From NCBI GenBank assembly GCA_008828725.1, contig MEHQ01001112.1, positions 113,019-177,018 of the forward strand: a stretch of DNA of 64,000 nt. The letters are read 5' to 3'. The stretch's first letter is position 1, and the number at the start of each line of letters is the position of its first letter. Below the pieces are notes generated by a model. It saw only the letters and a program-made list of their open reading frames with translations, was not told where the DNA came from and did not search any database. This stretch comes from Saccharina japonica. Lineage: Eukaryota > Sar > Phaeophyceae > Laminariales > Laminariaceae. Of this stretch, positions 46,549 through 57,400 are shown piece by piece. The translations under genes and the position numbers were made by a program.

Positions 46549-46911
46549 TTTTTTTTTTTTTTTTTTTTTTTTTTGTCCATCCCATTTATTATCTTCGCCC
46601 TTCCTTTCTCTCTCCTCCCTAGTCGTAACTCAGATCCGGGGTCACAAAGTAGTAGGCTCCTCTCCCTCCTCCCCCACTACGGTTCTTGCCTTGCATTTTT
46701 ATCGCGAGAAGACTTCAGCCTTTCCTTCCCTCGTCGACTCGCATCGAATTGTGCCTACCCACGCTACTATTAATTGACGCTCTCAGCAGTTGATTCCGTT
46801 TTTTTTATTTATTTTTGCAAATAAACTCAAAAGTCCGACCCACGTGAGATTCGAACTCCAGACATCAACGTTCAGAAGCGTTCGAGGTTACCTCTAGACC
46901 ATCGGGGCGAC
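46549..46911 (-). mobile_element. tRNA-derived SINE with poly(A) tail
   Basis: Read on the minus strand, the head (46911-46833) is tRNA-like. It has GCCCCGATGGTCTAGAGGTAA (A-box type, D-stem GGT/ACC), an anticodon-arm-like hairpin AACG-CTTCTGAA-CGTT, and a B-box-like GGAGTTCGAATCTC. The acceptor and T stems are only partly paired, so it is not a working tRNA. A body shared with the other SINE copies follows, ending ATAATAAATGGGATGGAC and a 26-nt A tail (T-run 46549-46574). The long A tail points to a comparatively recent LINE-mobilised insertion. Confidence 0.8.
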
Positions 46912-47282
46912 CGACCACTGCTGCTGCACAGCCTTTATCTTTGGTTGGCGAAATAGAAGTCGGGAAGAAAGAAGAGCCACAAAGTGGTACTACGTATAAC
47001 GTTTGGTCTTATGCCCATACTTTGTCCTCGTAGCCTTTGGACGTATGTTTGCTGACCACGGACCGGTTGCGGTCCGTGTCCCAACCATATATATGTACCT
47101 TCAGGTGTACTTCGGCGAGTAGGTGGAAGCATCCGATTCTCAGACCAGTGGTATCAGCAGAAGCAGCAGTGGTAAAGCGATTGTGGTCGTATCTTGTTAT
47201 TTATCTCGCGCGCATTCTGCTTTTTCCCACTATTGGCCGATGTCCATTGGACATAATATGCTAGCATATCAGATGTACTTAC
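46912..47282. other. No supported feature
   Basis: It includes a GGACCGGTTGCGGTCC palindrome (47062) and short frames only. Confidence 0.4.
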
Positions 47283-47475
47283 GCAATCTGCTCACCTAAA
47301 ATGGGATCAGCAGGCCCGGGAGATATTTCTGCGCTTCTGCAGCCAGTTGACGGAGCCGTGTGCACTTGATTCGTCAGTTCCTCGAGCCTTAATCTCAGAC
47401 ACGGCCTGGGAATACGCACGGTGAAAAGGCTGAGTAGACTATTTCCCACTACTCGCCGCGTATTCGTTGGCCATA
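47283..47475 (-). pseudogene. Exon-like copy 1 (RIPR...LRLRLEELTNQV)
   Basis: The minus frame reads VGNSLLSLFTVRIPRPCLRL, RLEELTNQV and STGCRSAEISPGPADPILG and meets GTGAGC. A second copy with the same frame and the same GTGAGC boundary lies at 48262-48450. Preservation of reading frame and donor-like edge in two diverged copies suggests a duplicated exon of an unknown gene or transposon. Confidence 0.4.
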
Positions 47476-47485
47476 CTTCGCAATA

Positions 47486-48235
47486 GGTTAAGGGGCCCTT
47501 CGGGCTCAAAATGTGCGAGAGCACTAAAACGAAATTACGTCTATTGTTTTCAGTTGCAATTCTATTTCTAGTATGTACAATTTCTACTTGTTCATGGTTG
47601 CCTACGGAAAAGGGTACTTCTCAAGTTCGAATGCTCAGTCCTACTACCCACGATAAGGTTTATAGAGCGCAGAGGGGCAATAGATTTTTCTCAGTAGCAA
47701 TATCGACCCGACGCCTTTGTCATCACCAAAACGGCCTCTTGCTCAAATCCGACTTCCCATAACTCTGGTACCCGAAGATGAACTTGAAAAATGGCAGTTT
47801 CTCCGGCTGCTGATGCTGTTTTAACTCAGATTTTCGACGAGGACGCCGAGCACTAATAGTAGGAAATCCTACGTGGGCCTCTAATTCGACCGTCCGTAGC
47901 GTCCTACGCGGCCACAGCAGAGTGTAGATACTAAACAACAGTTCCGAAACGATCAACATTCTTGCTGCTGAGCACTTTCGTTTCGTGATGCAAACGCAGC
48001 AATGCCTACGCTCTCTTGCAGATCAAAGAGCCCCAACACCTCATAGAGACTACAACGAACAAGCTATACGTTTATCGGGAACAGGTCTGAGCAATAGAAC
48101 TAGAGCTATGCCGTGCTCAGAAAATAGTATGCATATAATATTGTGATTTTGTTCCATAATCCATAAATAATAAATAGTATATCTGCTGTAAGAAAGACGA
48201 AACAAGTTTGTTTTAAACACTCAAGTTATGTTCCA
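47486..48235 (+). repeat. Repeat family B copy, nearly full length
   Basis: The copy runs from GGTTAAGGGGCCCTTCGGGC to the CACTCAAGT region. It aligns over about 700 bp with 51655-52400. A minus-strand frame (47723-47959) encodes the IVSELLFSIYTLLWPRRTLR peptide also seen at 9.5 kb. It sits between the two exon-like copies at 47283 and 48262. Confidence 0.7.
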
Positions 48236-48261
48236 ACAGTTTTGACCAAAAGGAATGTACT

Positions 48262-48450
48262 CGCGCGCTGCTCACCAAAAATAGAATAAGCAGGTCCGGG
48301 AGATTTTTTGTTGGGGCTTCCGCAGCCAGTCGATGCAGCGATGCGCACTTGATTCGCCAGTTCTTCTAGCCTCAATATCAGCCTCTGCCTGGGAATACGA
48401 GTTGGAAGGGTGGACAGGCTACTTCTAACAGCTGGTGTGCCAGCAATCTC
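48262..48450 (-). pseudogene. Exon-like copy 2 (RIPRQRLILRLEELANQV)
   Basis: The minus frame reads GTPAVRSSLSTLPTRIPRQR, LRLEELANQV and STGCGSPNKKSPGPAYSIFG before GTGAGC. The frame stays open upstream to 48759, but homology with copy 1 ends near 48450. The product is unknown. Confidence 0.4.
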
Positions 48451-48459
48451 TCCAACGAA

Positions 48460-49209
48460 AGAAGAAGAAGGTGTGGAGTGAATGGGGGGAGGCAACTGCC
48501 AACCCACCAACGCTATCGTACGTACGTAGTTTTCAAAAATTCTGGAATCACCTCGCGGCCTTTTGTGTATGTTGGTAGGGACCTGACAAAATACCAGATC
48601 AAACCACAGGTAAGCCAACCATGCCAGCACAGCAGTACCCTCCATTGAGGGCTGGTAACGGAGGGAATGCTGTCGTTGTACGAAAAATCCTCGATACTCC
48701 GAGCATCTGTGAAACCTTTGGTTTGTGGGGTATATGTTTTTCAAACCCATTGCGACCACGGATTCGGGGAGCTCTGGGGAATTCCATCGTCAGCAATGTT
48801 TATTGTGTTGCATTTACATAATTTAACGGAGATATCGGCATGAACCAGACTAGGTGGCATCATCTTTATACCTTTTTCGTTGCGGAGATTTACCTTCACG
48901 ATCTTTTTTAAGGGCGGGAAACGTCTTGCCCCAGGTCGGGATTTTGTTCTGGTTCTTGAATAACTAAAATTCGCGATCTATTCATGGTTTTGTCCATTTT
49001 TGCAGTTTTTAAGCTAATTTTAGCCAGATATTGGGGTGTCTGTTTCGTGACCGCCCACATAGGAGTTGCTTTTAGTATGGGAATTGATTTTTTGTTTCTC
49101 GGCGGCCTTCGATTCCCTTGGCCTTGGCGATTAAGACCAAGGTCGTTTCTTTGTCCATTTCGACATATTAAAAAAGTTATATTTTTTCCAAAACAACATG
49201 GACAAATTG
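48460..49209. other. No supported feature
   Basis: Short frames only. A block near 48660-48710 loosely resembles 56300-56360 (GATGCT-GGA-TA/GCGGAAGAT), but it is too weak to name. Confidence 0.35.
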
Positions 49210-49690
49210 ATCTGCAGGACTACGCACGTATTCATTTTGTTTTTGCCAGTTCCTCCTCGCTCTCCTCTCTCTCCGTGTAATTCGAGCTTGGCACGAAGAC
49301 GAAGCGGAATTTAGTAGGAAGCGCCACACATCCGCTACGTAGCGGCTGTTGTACGGGTGGCGCCCAAGGGAATGGAGACGGGGGATGCAACGGTTCGTAG
49401 GGAAACCGCGGCTGACGAAAGCAGGAAAGAGACGGCAGACAGGGTCGCAAGGTATCAGACCGACTACAGAGTTGGTAGAACCTGTCTGTACTATAGGTGC
49501 AAAACCTGCCTCGGCTGCCTGGACGGTGGTTTTGGTGTGCTTCGGTTGCCTATCCTTTCCTTTCGTTCTTACGAGTAATCTTCCTCTGTTTACGTTATTT
49601 TAATTTCAGTTGAATTTTATTTCATATTGTCTGTCACATCTCCCGGAGAAGCACGACACATTCTTTCTTTGACTTTTGGTATCGTTTTTG
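49210..49690 (+). repeat. Family C copy
   Basis: The copy shows GTATTCATTTTGTTTTTG, GGCACGAAGACGAAGCGG, GGTGGCGCCCAAGGG and ACCGCGGCTGACGAAAGC. It ends with CTCGGCTGCCTGGACGGTGG and TGTCACATCTCCCGGAGAAGC in the same order as the other copies. Confidence 0.75.
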
Positions 49691-49844
49691 TTCGTTCGTT
49701 TGTTGATCTGTATTACGTATTTATTTTAATTGTTATTGCCCTCGATGAAATGCAATCGAGCGCTGTTTTCAGCTTGGTCTGGCTTGGTTGTGCTTTTTTC
49801 GTGCAGTATTAGCATAGTAGTTCTTAATAGTTGTAGTTGGAGTT

Positions 49845-50045
49845 CGTGAGAGTGGCGAGGGGCCACCAGCCGGCACCGATACAAGCGGCTTGGCTGCCTG
49901 GAGGCTGCTGTTTTGTTGTGCTTGTTGTGCTCCGGTTTGCCTGCCCTTTCCTTTCATTCTTAGTCCTACTCTGTTTATATGTGAGGTATTGTTTTTTGTG
50001 CGGTTTGTGTTGTCTACCACATCTCTGGGGGGGCACGACATTCTA
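49845..50045 (+). repeat. Family C fragment
   Basis: It starts at GGCTTGGCTGCCTGGAGG and ends at CACATCTCTGGGGGGGCACGAC. It abuts an inverted family C copy at 50046. Confidence 0.65.
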
Positions 50046-51175
50046 TTCAAAATACATATAACAACACGTACATGTGTGTGTTCTTCACATTAAACCTTCC
50101 TTTCTACCCGTCGACATCCAGCACACCCAGTGTCCGTGCCGATTCTTCATCCTAAAAAGGTACCAGTTATGTGGTCACAAAACTACGACACAGAGATACT
50201 GCGCTCAGTGCAGTAAGCGGAGCAGACAACAATGCAATCCCATATACGACAGGCAAGACCTACCCTGCTAGCAATCCAGGTGCATGCAAGAGAAAAAGAG
50301 AAAAAAAGCGAAAAAAGCGAAAAGGAAAAAGGAAAAAAAATAAAAGTAAACATACTGAAGCAAATCAACAATCAAGCAACCAAACAAAAGCATGACAAAA
50401 CAAAAGAAAGAAAGTGTCATGCTTCTCCCAGAGGAGATGCGACATCCAATAAAAAAGAAACCAAATGAAATGAAACGAAATGAAATGGACCGAAAAAACA
50501 GCGCCAACAGAGCAAGACTAATAACGACAGGAAAGGACAGGCAGCCGGAGCACACCAAAAGCACCTTCCAGCCAGCCGAGGCAGGTTTGTGCCCGTAGTA
50601 CATGTTCTACCAGCCAGTCTGTCTGGTACTGGTACCTACTCTGTTTGCCGTCTCTTTCCTGCTTTCGCCCGCCGCGGTTTCCCTACGAACCCCCCCACCC
50701 TCCGTCTCAATTCCCTTGGGCGCCACCCATACAACGGATACGTGGCACTTCCTACTCAGTTCCTTTTCGTTCTCGTGCCACACACGAGAGTCCAGGAAAA
50801 AGAAGAGGAAATAACAAAAAAACAAAATGAATACGTACGTAGCTAAGCAACCAAAGAAAGTCCTAGGAAAATACGGAGGGGCGGAGAGACAAAGGCAAAA
50901 GCGATCACGGCGAAATAAAAAGTAAAACAAGATAAGTTAATGATTCGAGGGGCTGTAGCATCGCTGTCGTGCCCCCCTTGAGAAGCTACAACAGGCAGTA
51001 CACCAAGCAAAAACAAAAACAAGAAATAAGAAATCAAAACAAACAAACAAACAGACAAACAAAAAAACAAACAAACAAACAAACAAACAAACAAAGGGAA
51101 AGAAAGACCACCAGAAATAACCAAGAAAAAACAAAAAACAAAAAACACCCAGTTCGCCATCCACCCAGCCAGGTA
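50046..51175 (-). repeat. Family C copy, most complete
   Basis: Read on the minus strand it carries all recognised blocks from GGGTGGATGGCGAACTGGG to the GGCACGGACACTGGGTGTG 3' region. It includes a (TTTGT)n/(ACAAA)n microsatellite (51033-51095). It contains neither the poly-G/F insertion nor the Mutator-like MITE found in the 43-45 kb copy. The element is at least 1.1 kb, non-coding as far as I can see, and of unknown class. Confidence 0.75.
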
Positions 51176-52800
51176 CAGTACGCGACAGCACTTAAGAATG
51201 TGGCAGTTAAGAATGTCAGGCTGGGATTTAAGGAAATTTAAGAATCTACAGGTAAGCATTTGTGCTGGGTTCGAGGAGGAAATAATAATTAGAAATTGGG
51301 AAGTGCAAGGGGGTCGGCAGGTAAGAATCTGGCTGAATACACTGCACCCCTGAAAAATAAGAAACTGCCCAAACATGCCCCCAAGGCCACATCAGGCCCC
51401 CACCCAAGCCACCTCCGCGCTCCAAAACCGTCCCAAGTGGATACGTTTTTTTATGTTTTTTTTTTTTCGCTACTAAAGAAAATCCTTTCAGTTTTTTCCC
51501 GCCAAACAGAATCCTTTCCCCTCTAGGAACATGCAAATAAAAATATCGCAACACTTATTTTCCCCATTTGTTTCGGTGCGGATAGAAGCAGTGCGGTGGT
51601 GGATAGTGCACTGCTTGGTTCTAGAGTACCTACAGGCCCTTGGAGTAGAGTGCTTAACCCCTTTTAAGGGGTCACTTCGGGCAAAACATGTAAGAGCGAA
51701 TATAAAACAAATCCGTCATTTTTTTCACTTGCAATACTATTTCTGGTAAAATTTCCACTTTTTCATGACTCCCTATGGAAAACGACATTTCTCCAGTTCT
51801 AATTCTCAGAATGGCAACCGATGAGTTGTTGTAGAGAGCCAAGGTCACGGTCAATACTTGTTTCTCGGAACTCGTATCGATCAGACGCTTTGTTTATCCC
51901 GAAAAGTGCCTCGTACTCGAAAACGACTCGCCTTACTCCTGGTACCCAAGACGAATTAAACAAATGGCAGTTTCTCCAGCTGCTGACACTGTTTGAACTC
52001 AGATTTTCGACGAGGACGACGAGCACTACTGTAGCAGGTGAACCTATCCGGGCCTCTAGTTCGACCGTCCGTAGCGTCCTACGAGGCCACAGCAGAGGTT
52101 AGATACCAAACAAGAGCTCCGAAACGATCAAAATCTTGCTGCGGAGCATTTTCGTTTCGTGATGCAAACACAGCAATGCTTGCCCTCCCTTGCAGATACA
52201 AGAGCCCCAATACCTCCTAGAGACTATAACGAACAAGCTATACGTTGGCCGGGCGCAGATCTGAACATTCGAAGTGGAGCTATCTATGCCGTTTTCCGTA
52301 AGGAGTACTGATATGGTGTTATTATACCAAAAATAGTATTGCTGCTGTAAAAAAACGATATATACCGGTATACTCATATATATTTTCAAGACTCGAGTAC
52401 ACTTTTTTTTATGACCGGTCCCACATATTCAAGGAAAAACTACTTGAAATTAGCGTGGGAGTTTTTTTCAGTTCTGAATGGGTTAAGCAGAGTCGTTGAA
52501 GATTGCGAAGATAATATTTAATGCCTGCAGTCCTGAAGAGCATTATCGTGTTTCTAATGAATACCTTGTGAATTATGAGTGATGGATGCCATGTGAAAAA
52601 ACAGATTCTTGACAACCGATCAAGAAAAAAAAGTCGCATTGAACGCCTTTGCAAGATAAGAATTTGATTATTAAGAATTTGGCGTTTTGGGCCTGTTCTC
52701 CCAATAAGAAATTGGATTTAAGCATTTCTGCTGAAATCAGAGAGGAAATAAGACGCGAGGCTGAGTTTAAATATGAATTTTTAAGTGCTGTCGCGTACTG
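51176..52800. mobile_element. TA-flanked TIR element (Tc1/mariner-like size rule)
   Basis: The left end CAGTACGCGACAGCACTTA and the inverted right end are the same over about 24 bp with one mismatch. TA stands on each side (51174-51175, 52801-52802). A TA target and a CAGT start fit Tc1/mariner-type elements. Subterminal TAAGAAT motifs recur at both ends. No transposase frame is visible. A family B element occupies its middle (51655-52400), and the whole lies at the edge of a family C copy. Confidence 0.75.
51655..52400 (+). repeat. Repeat family B copy nested in the TA-flanked element
   Basis: It starts near CCCCTTTTAAGGGGTCACTTC. It aligns with 47486-48235 through GATCAGACGC, GGTACCCAAGACGAATT, TTCGACGAGGACG, GGCCTCTAGTTCGACCGTCC and CGAACAAGCTATACGTTGG, ending near the ACTCGAGTACAC block. 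Confidence 0.7.
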
Positions 52801-52802
52801 TA

Positions 52803-54375
52803 TGTGCAAGTACGTACGAGTAGGGAGTAGAAAGAGTAACCTCCCCCACGACGTAACTGTTCGCTTGGTTTTAGACTGCGATAAATAGAAAACATCATTA
52901 ACGACTTGAGCTACAGTAGTGTGAGATTAATTAATTCATGCTCATCTATGACGTTATTTTTTTTCCACGTGCGAGGCACACGACAACACATGTGTGAAGA
53001 GCTGTATATTTAAGAGGGCAGGGGTGGGGGAAATCAATGTATATGTTAATGACAATCACTTAGTGTAATGACTTGAGCTACATTCGTGTGAACATACTAT
53101 TAATATTGATATTAATAGGTCCCAACTCCTAGTCACACACCAGTTTACTATTGATAGAGGGGGGTTGTAAATTTTCGCTGTTTACCAGTAAAATCATAAG
53201 TACAGTATGGTGGGTGAATGGATGTACCTACAGTAATTACCCACCTACGGTATTGTAGTTGCTTAGTTTTTGGCGAAGATCCTCTTAGGAATATGATAGG
53301 TAATCTACAAGTGTTGTCGTCGGTCTAAACAGCATAGCCGACAGGATTGCTGATCGAGTTACGAGCACAAGTGTCTAAAATTATCGGTCTGTGGCGGACG
53401 GGGTTTTGAGCTTCTGATATGAAGATCCCCAGGTACACATAGCACAACTCCACCCTATTAATAGTACGCACCTTTACCGAACATGAAAGGGTGGAATCTC
53501 GCCGCGTACTACTGTGTTCGGCGAATTGTCCAAACTAGGATCATTTTACTCGAGCGACTGACTTTACAACAACTTTGTATATATGCGCACTTCAGATTCC
53601 ACACCCGAAGAATGAGACGCCACGAGTGCACTCTAGTGGTTTGGCCCTCCAAACGTGCACGAGGATGTTGAAGTGTCACGTGTGTATCAGTACGGTGCTG
53701 GCCTAATTCACACCACGACTGACTGTCCCATTCGACTGATGGCCAGCACGACTCAGTCCAGAAACATATGTGTTGAGAGGCAAACGCTAGAGTTGTTCGT
53801 GTGAGGGCAAGCTTCGGCAGTAATACGTTGTACCTGTCATCCCGCGCCAGCACTGTTGCTTTTCGTTGACAAAGAGGGATAGCTGGGGAGACGATGGAGA
53901 TATGAGTGGGTGGGAGGGTGGCTAATTCCGTGCTCTCGAGGATATCATGTCGGGCGCACATAGCAAGTGAAGCAGAGCAACAACCTGCTGTAAGTGTGAA
54001 AACAAGATATGTGATCCCTGAATTCCAAACAGGCGTTTCGGGGTTCTGTTGCATCCCTGCCGCGACCCCTCCACGGACGTGGCACAGTCAGACATACAAC
54101 GCAACTCACAGCAATGGAACTGGATTTTCTACATTAAGCAACCCTCTTTAGAACGTTTTTGCTACTTGTGCGATACATCCCAGATTCTCCGAAAATGCAC
54201 ACAACAATCAAGTTCGTGTGAGAAAATGTTCGAAGACGTACATACATGATTGGTGCAGATCATGCTCGGGTGGTGAACACAACACGAGCGGACACGCAAA
54301 AAACGGCTCGGCTACTGTCCGTACTTGCGCACGTTCGTTGTATGCAAATATACCTACACTAGTCCGCAAAAGTTA
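52803..54375. other. No supported gene
   Basis: A 181-codon minus frame (53509-54054) has no recognisable domain or signal. No repeat kin was seen. Confidence 0.4.
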
Positions 54376-54438
54376 GTACAATCACTACTATCACTACTAT
54401 CACTACTATCACTACTATCACTACTATCACTACTATCA
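54376..54438. repeat. (ATCACTACT)n microsatellite
   Basis: The 9-bp unit ATCACTACT is repeated about six to seven times without visible error. Confidence 0.9.
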
Positions 54439-57400
54439 CCAACCTGCAGTTGCACTGAATATCCGACACACTGCCTGCACCTAAAGTACTAAATACCGAA
54501 AGCAAGGAGAATTGCACAGTCTTCTGGCCTGGTAGCTACCTGTACACGCAGTTTGTGTCCACGGCTACTGCTATATTCCAGGATTCCGCTGAGGTTTCAA
54601 AATCCTCACGAGTTGAGCTGGAACTTAAACGCGATCATAAAATAACAGAAGGTGGAAACAATACAAGAACACAAACACACCACGACAAGCACTCGCTGAC
54701 ACGTCTCCTTTCACCAGGAGTCGGTGTTTTCCTATGTAGAGCACATCGGGGGGCTGTCGCCTCCGCTCGGGACAAGACGATGACGGTATTACACGGTATC
54801 ACACGGTATTACATGTCCGTCCCGCTGCTTGCAGGCAGAAACCACTACAGCAACCAAGTCTTAATATCAACGAGCCAAACTGGCGTGTCCAGAAAGGTTA
54901 GCAGCACCTTATAACTTAGAATGCAACATATTACGCACAGCGGCATTGCACGCCGCTCTTTCGCAACTGAAAAAACGCCAGCTATTAAAAGTCGTTGTGA
55001 ACGATGAGTTCGGCTACGTTGACGAACTCACTGGTCGATACCGACGTAGACCGACTATCAATACTCAATACCTACCTACAGTACGCTTTTCACCATTTGG
55101 GTGCATGTTCTGCCTTGATTTTCATTGCAATTCGCAAGCTGCGTGATGCGATGATGCGTGATTTGCACTGTCCCACATTTCCGCGTGATTTGCGCCCACA
55201 GAAAGACCGTTGATGTTTCCCCTTGCACCTACCAGGTACTGAATCTCAAGGGAGGATACCTCGGGCAGTGACGCCGTCTTTAATAGAACCAGACGTACAA
55301 TGCCTGGGTAAGATTGTCGAGAATTGACATCATATATGTTGTAATATTTACTGTAGGTGCAGCGACAAGCGACAATCGCCCGAGGAGGTGAGGTATAATG
55401 TTTTCCTTCGGAGTAGCGGGTCCATGGTTTAGGGCAAGCGAGAATCGGCGACACTCGAATGTGAGCAATCTCTAGACTTCGCGGAATACAGGAATCCCAT
55501 GCTGGAAAACGTGCACGACGGCAGCTAAACGGCAGCTTTGAACTGTAAACCCCAAAGGAAACGCGTAGTGAGTCATAGTGTTCTGCATATATGCGTGAAG
55601 AAAGGCCGTCAATTCGTCAACCCCCCCCCCCCCCCCCTGTATCGCTACTAGTAAGTTCAGACTCTTTACCAGTGCATTCAGCTTCAGCGGGAGAGGGTGT
55701 GCGGAGGAGATGGCCCGACCTCCGGTATATTACAATGTTCACCTGAGCAGCCAATCACCAAGCAGGTGTGTTGTTTTTCACGTCTTGAGGTGGTGTGGTT
55801 CCGCGTTTCAGCACGGTATATACAGTTCTGTAGTACAGTATGATGGTAATGGTTCAGTGGACAGGGTGGAGGTACTTCCGACATAATCGTTTCTTGGTTG
55901 GGGTCAACGAGGGACATGGTGGAAGATGTCATGAAGCAACCAACGAATCCACAGATTACCCGCTATATGTATGCCATGCGCACATGCCAGGTACAACTGT
56001 ACGTGACGATACAAGCACTGATGATACTACAGTAGTACGTGATCATAAAAACACCAATTGCTTGCTAGAAATCAGCTCCCCGCCGCCGCCGCCGCCGCCG
56101 CCGCTCCATCCTACACTCGGAACCCTCGCCAGTGCCACGGAGTACGAGTACCCCACTCGTACAACACCGACGGGAATCCTCATAAGGAAAGACCTCGGCC
56201 TCTTTCGTTTCTTCGGTCTGCCAACCAAACTGCTGTTCCTGTTGCTGCTGTTGGTGGTTTCAGACCAGGATACAGTACCCTCCACCACAACATCCGAGAT
56301 ATTCCCAGAGTGGCCAAATCTTCCGCATTCCCAGCATCTTTGAGACGCCGCAGGCAACTTCGGGAGGCGGGGAAGGAACGAAGGTAGGTGCTCCAACACT
56401 GAATGACTCGTTCTGAGAAGTATCTGAATGTTGGAACGTTTGGGAGTGTCCTTTCTGTTTTTTTCCCCCCATCTATCGAGGTTTGACCGTGTAAAAAAAC
56501 GAATATATACCTCGTAGCCGTGGGTCAATCTATACCTCAATGCTGCGTTCGGCCTCCTGGTGCATGACATGCGCCCTTCCGGCAGGTTTGCTCAGGCCCG
56601 CCTTACTTAGCTGGGGCCCCGACCCCCACACTGTCCAACATTCCAACATTGTCAGTCCGGTTACAATACACGTACACACGTAGGTACCACGTGATTTCTG
56701 AGACCGCGAGCAATGGGGTGTCAGCGTCTTGGGCACGCTTGAACACGCCTGAAGCAGGACATATGGCATAATCTCGAACCGCCTGTCACGCATACTCGGT
56801 TCGTAAAGTTGCTCCGCCACCAAGGCAATTACGGGCTCAAGCAGTTACTATTTACAGGTATACTGCAGGAAGACAGTGTACGCTACACTGCGCTATAAAT
56901 AATACGCGTGGCAAGTGTTTCGTGTGTGGCTTTCGCCGTGCTATTCGTTCGTTAATATGTTGCGTGCTACTATTACAGTAATAATAGCGTTTTCCAGACA
57001 TAGTGCAGACGAGCTGTTAACATAAGAACATAAGAACACGCTGCCGAGATCGCATGCGCTAGAGAGTACATGGTATCGTGGTCAGGGCGCTACCCGATGG
57101 CGCGTATTGTTTTTTCCTGGTAGGCCTCACCCAAACAAATACTTACTTTAAAATATCAGTGAAGCCGAAGAAGAATACTACAGCGTATTATTCGAGTAGT
57201 TGCTGTACGAATTAAGCATATAGTATACTGTAGTAAGGGATCAGTCGCCTCACCCTTCCTTTTGGTCGTTAGATGCGTTGGGTGGAACTGTGTTTCCCGT
57301 CGCAACTCAATATGGTTATTTGCAGGTACACCAGTTAAACTGCTGATTAGGCTCGTGGGTGCATTGCGATCCACTGATACGTCTGGAATTATTATGCGAG

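Noticed and set aside
46833-46911. Possible functional tRNA on the minus strand
   Set aside because: A- and B-box-like words are present, but the acceptor and T stems pair only partly. It continues into a SINE body with an A tail.
53509-54054. 181-codon ORF on the minus strand
   Set aside because: No domain, signal peptide or related sequence; composition is like the surrounding non-coding DNA.
56043-56570. 175-codon minus ORF with CWECGRFGHSG resembling a zinc knuckle
   Set aside because: The last Cys of the CCHC pattern is missing and the rest of the ORF is low complexity, including a poly-Gly run from the CCG microsatellite.
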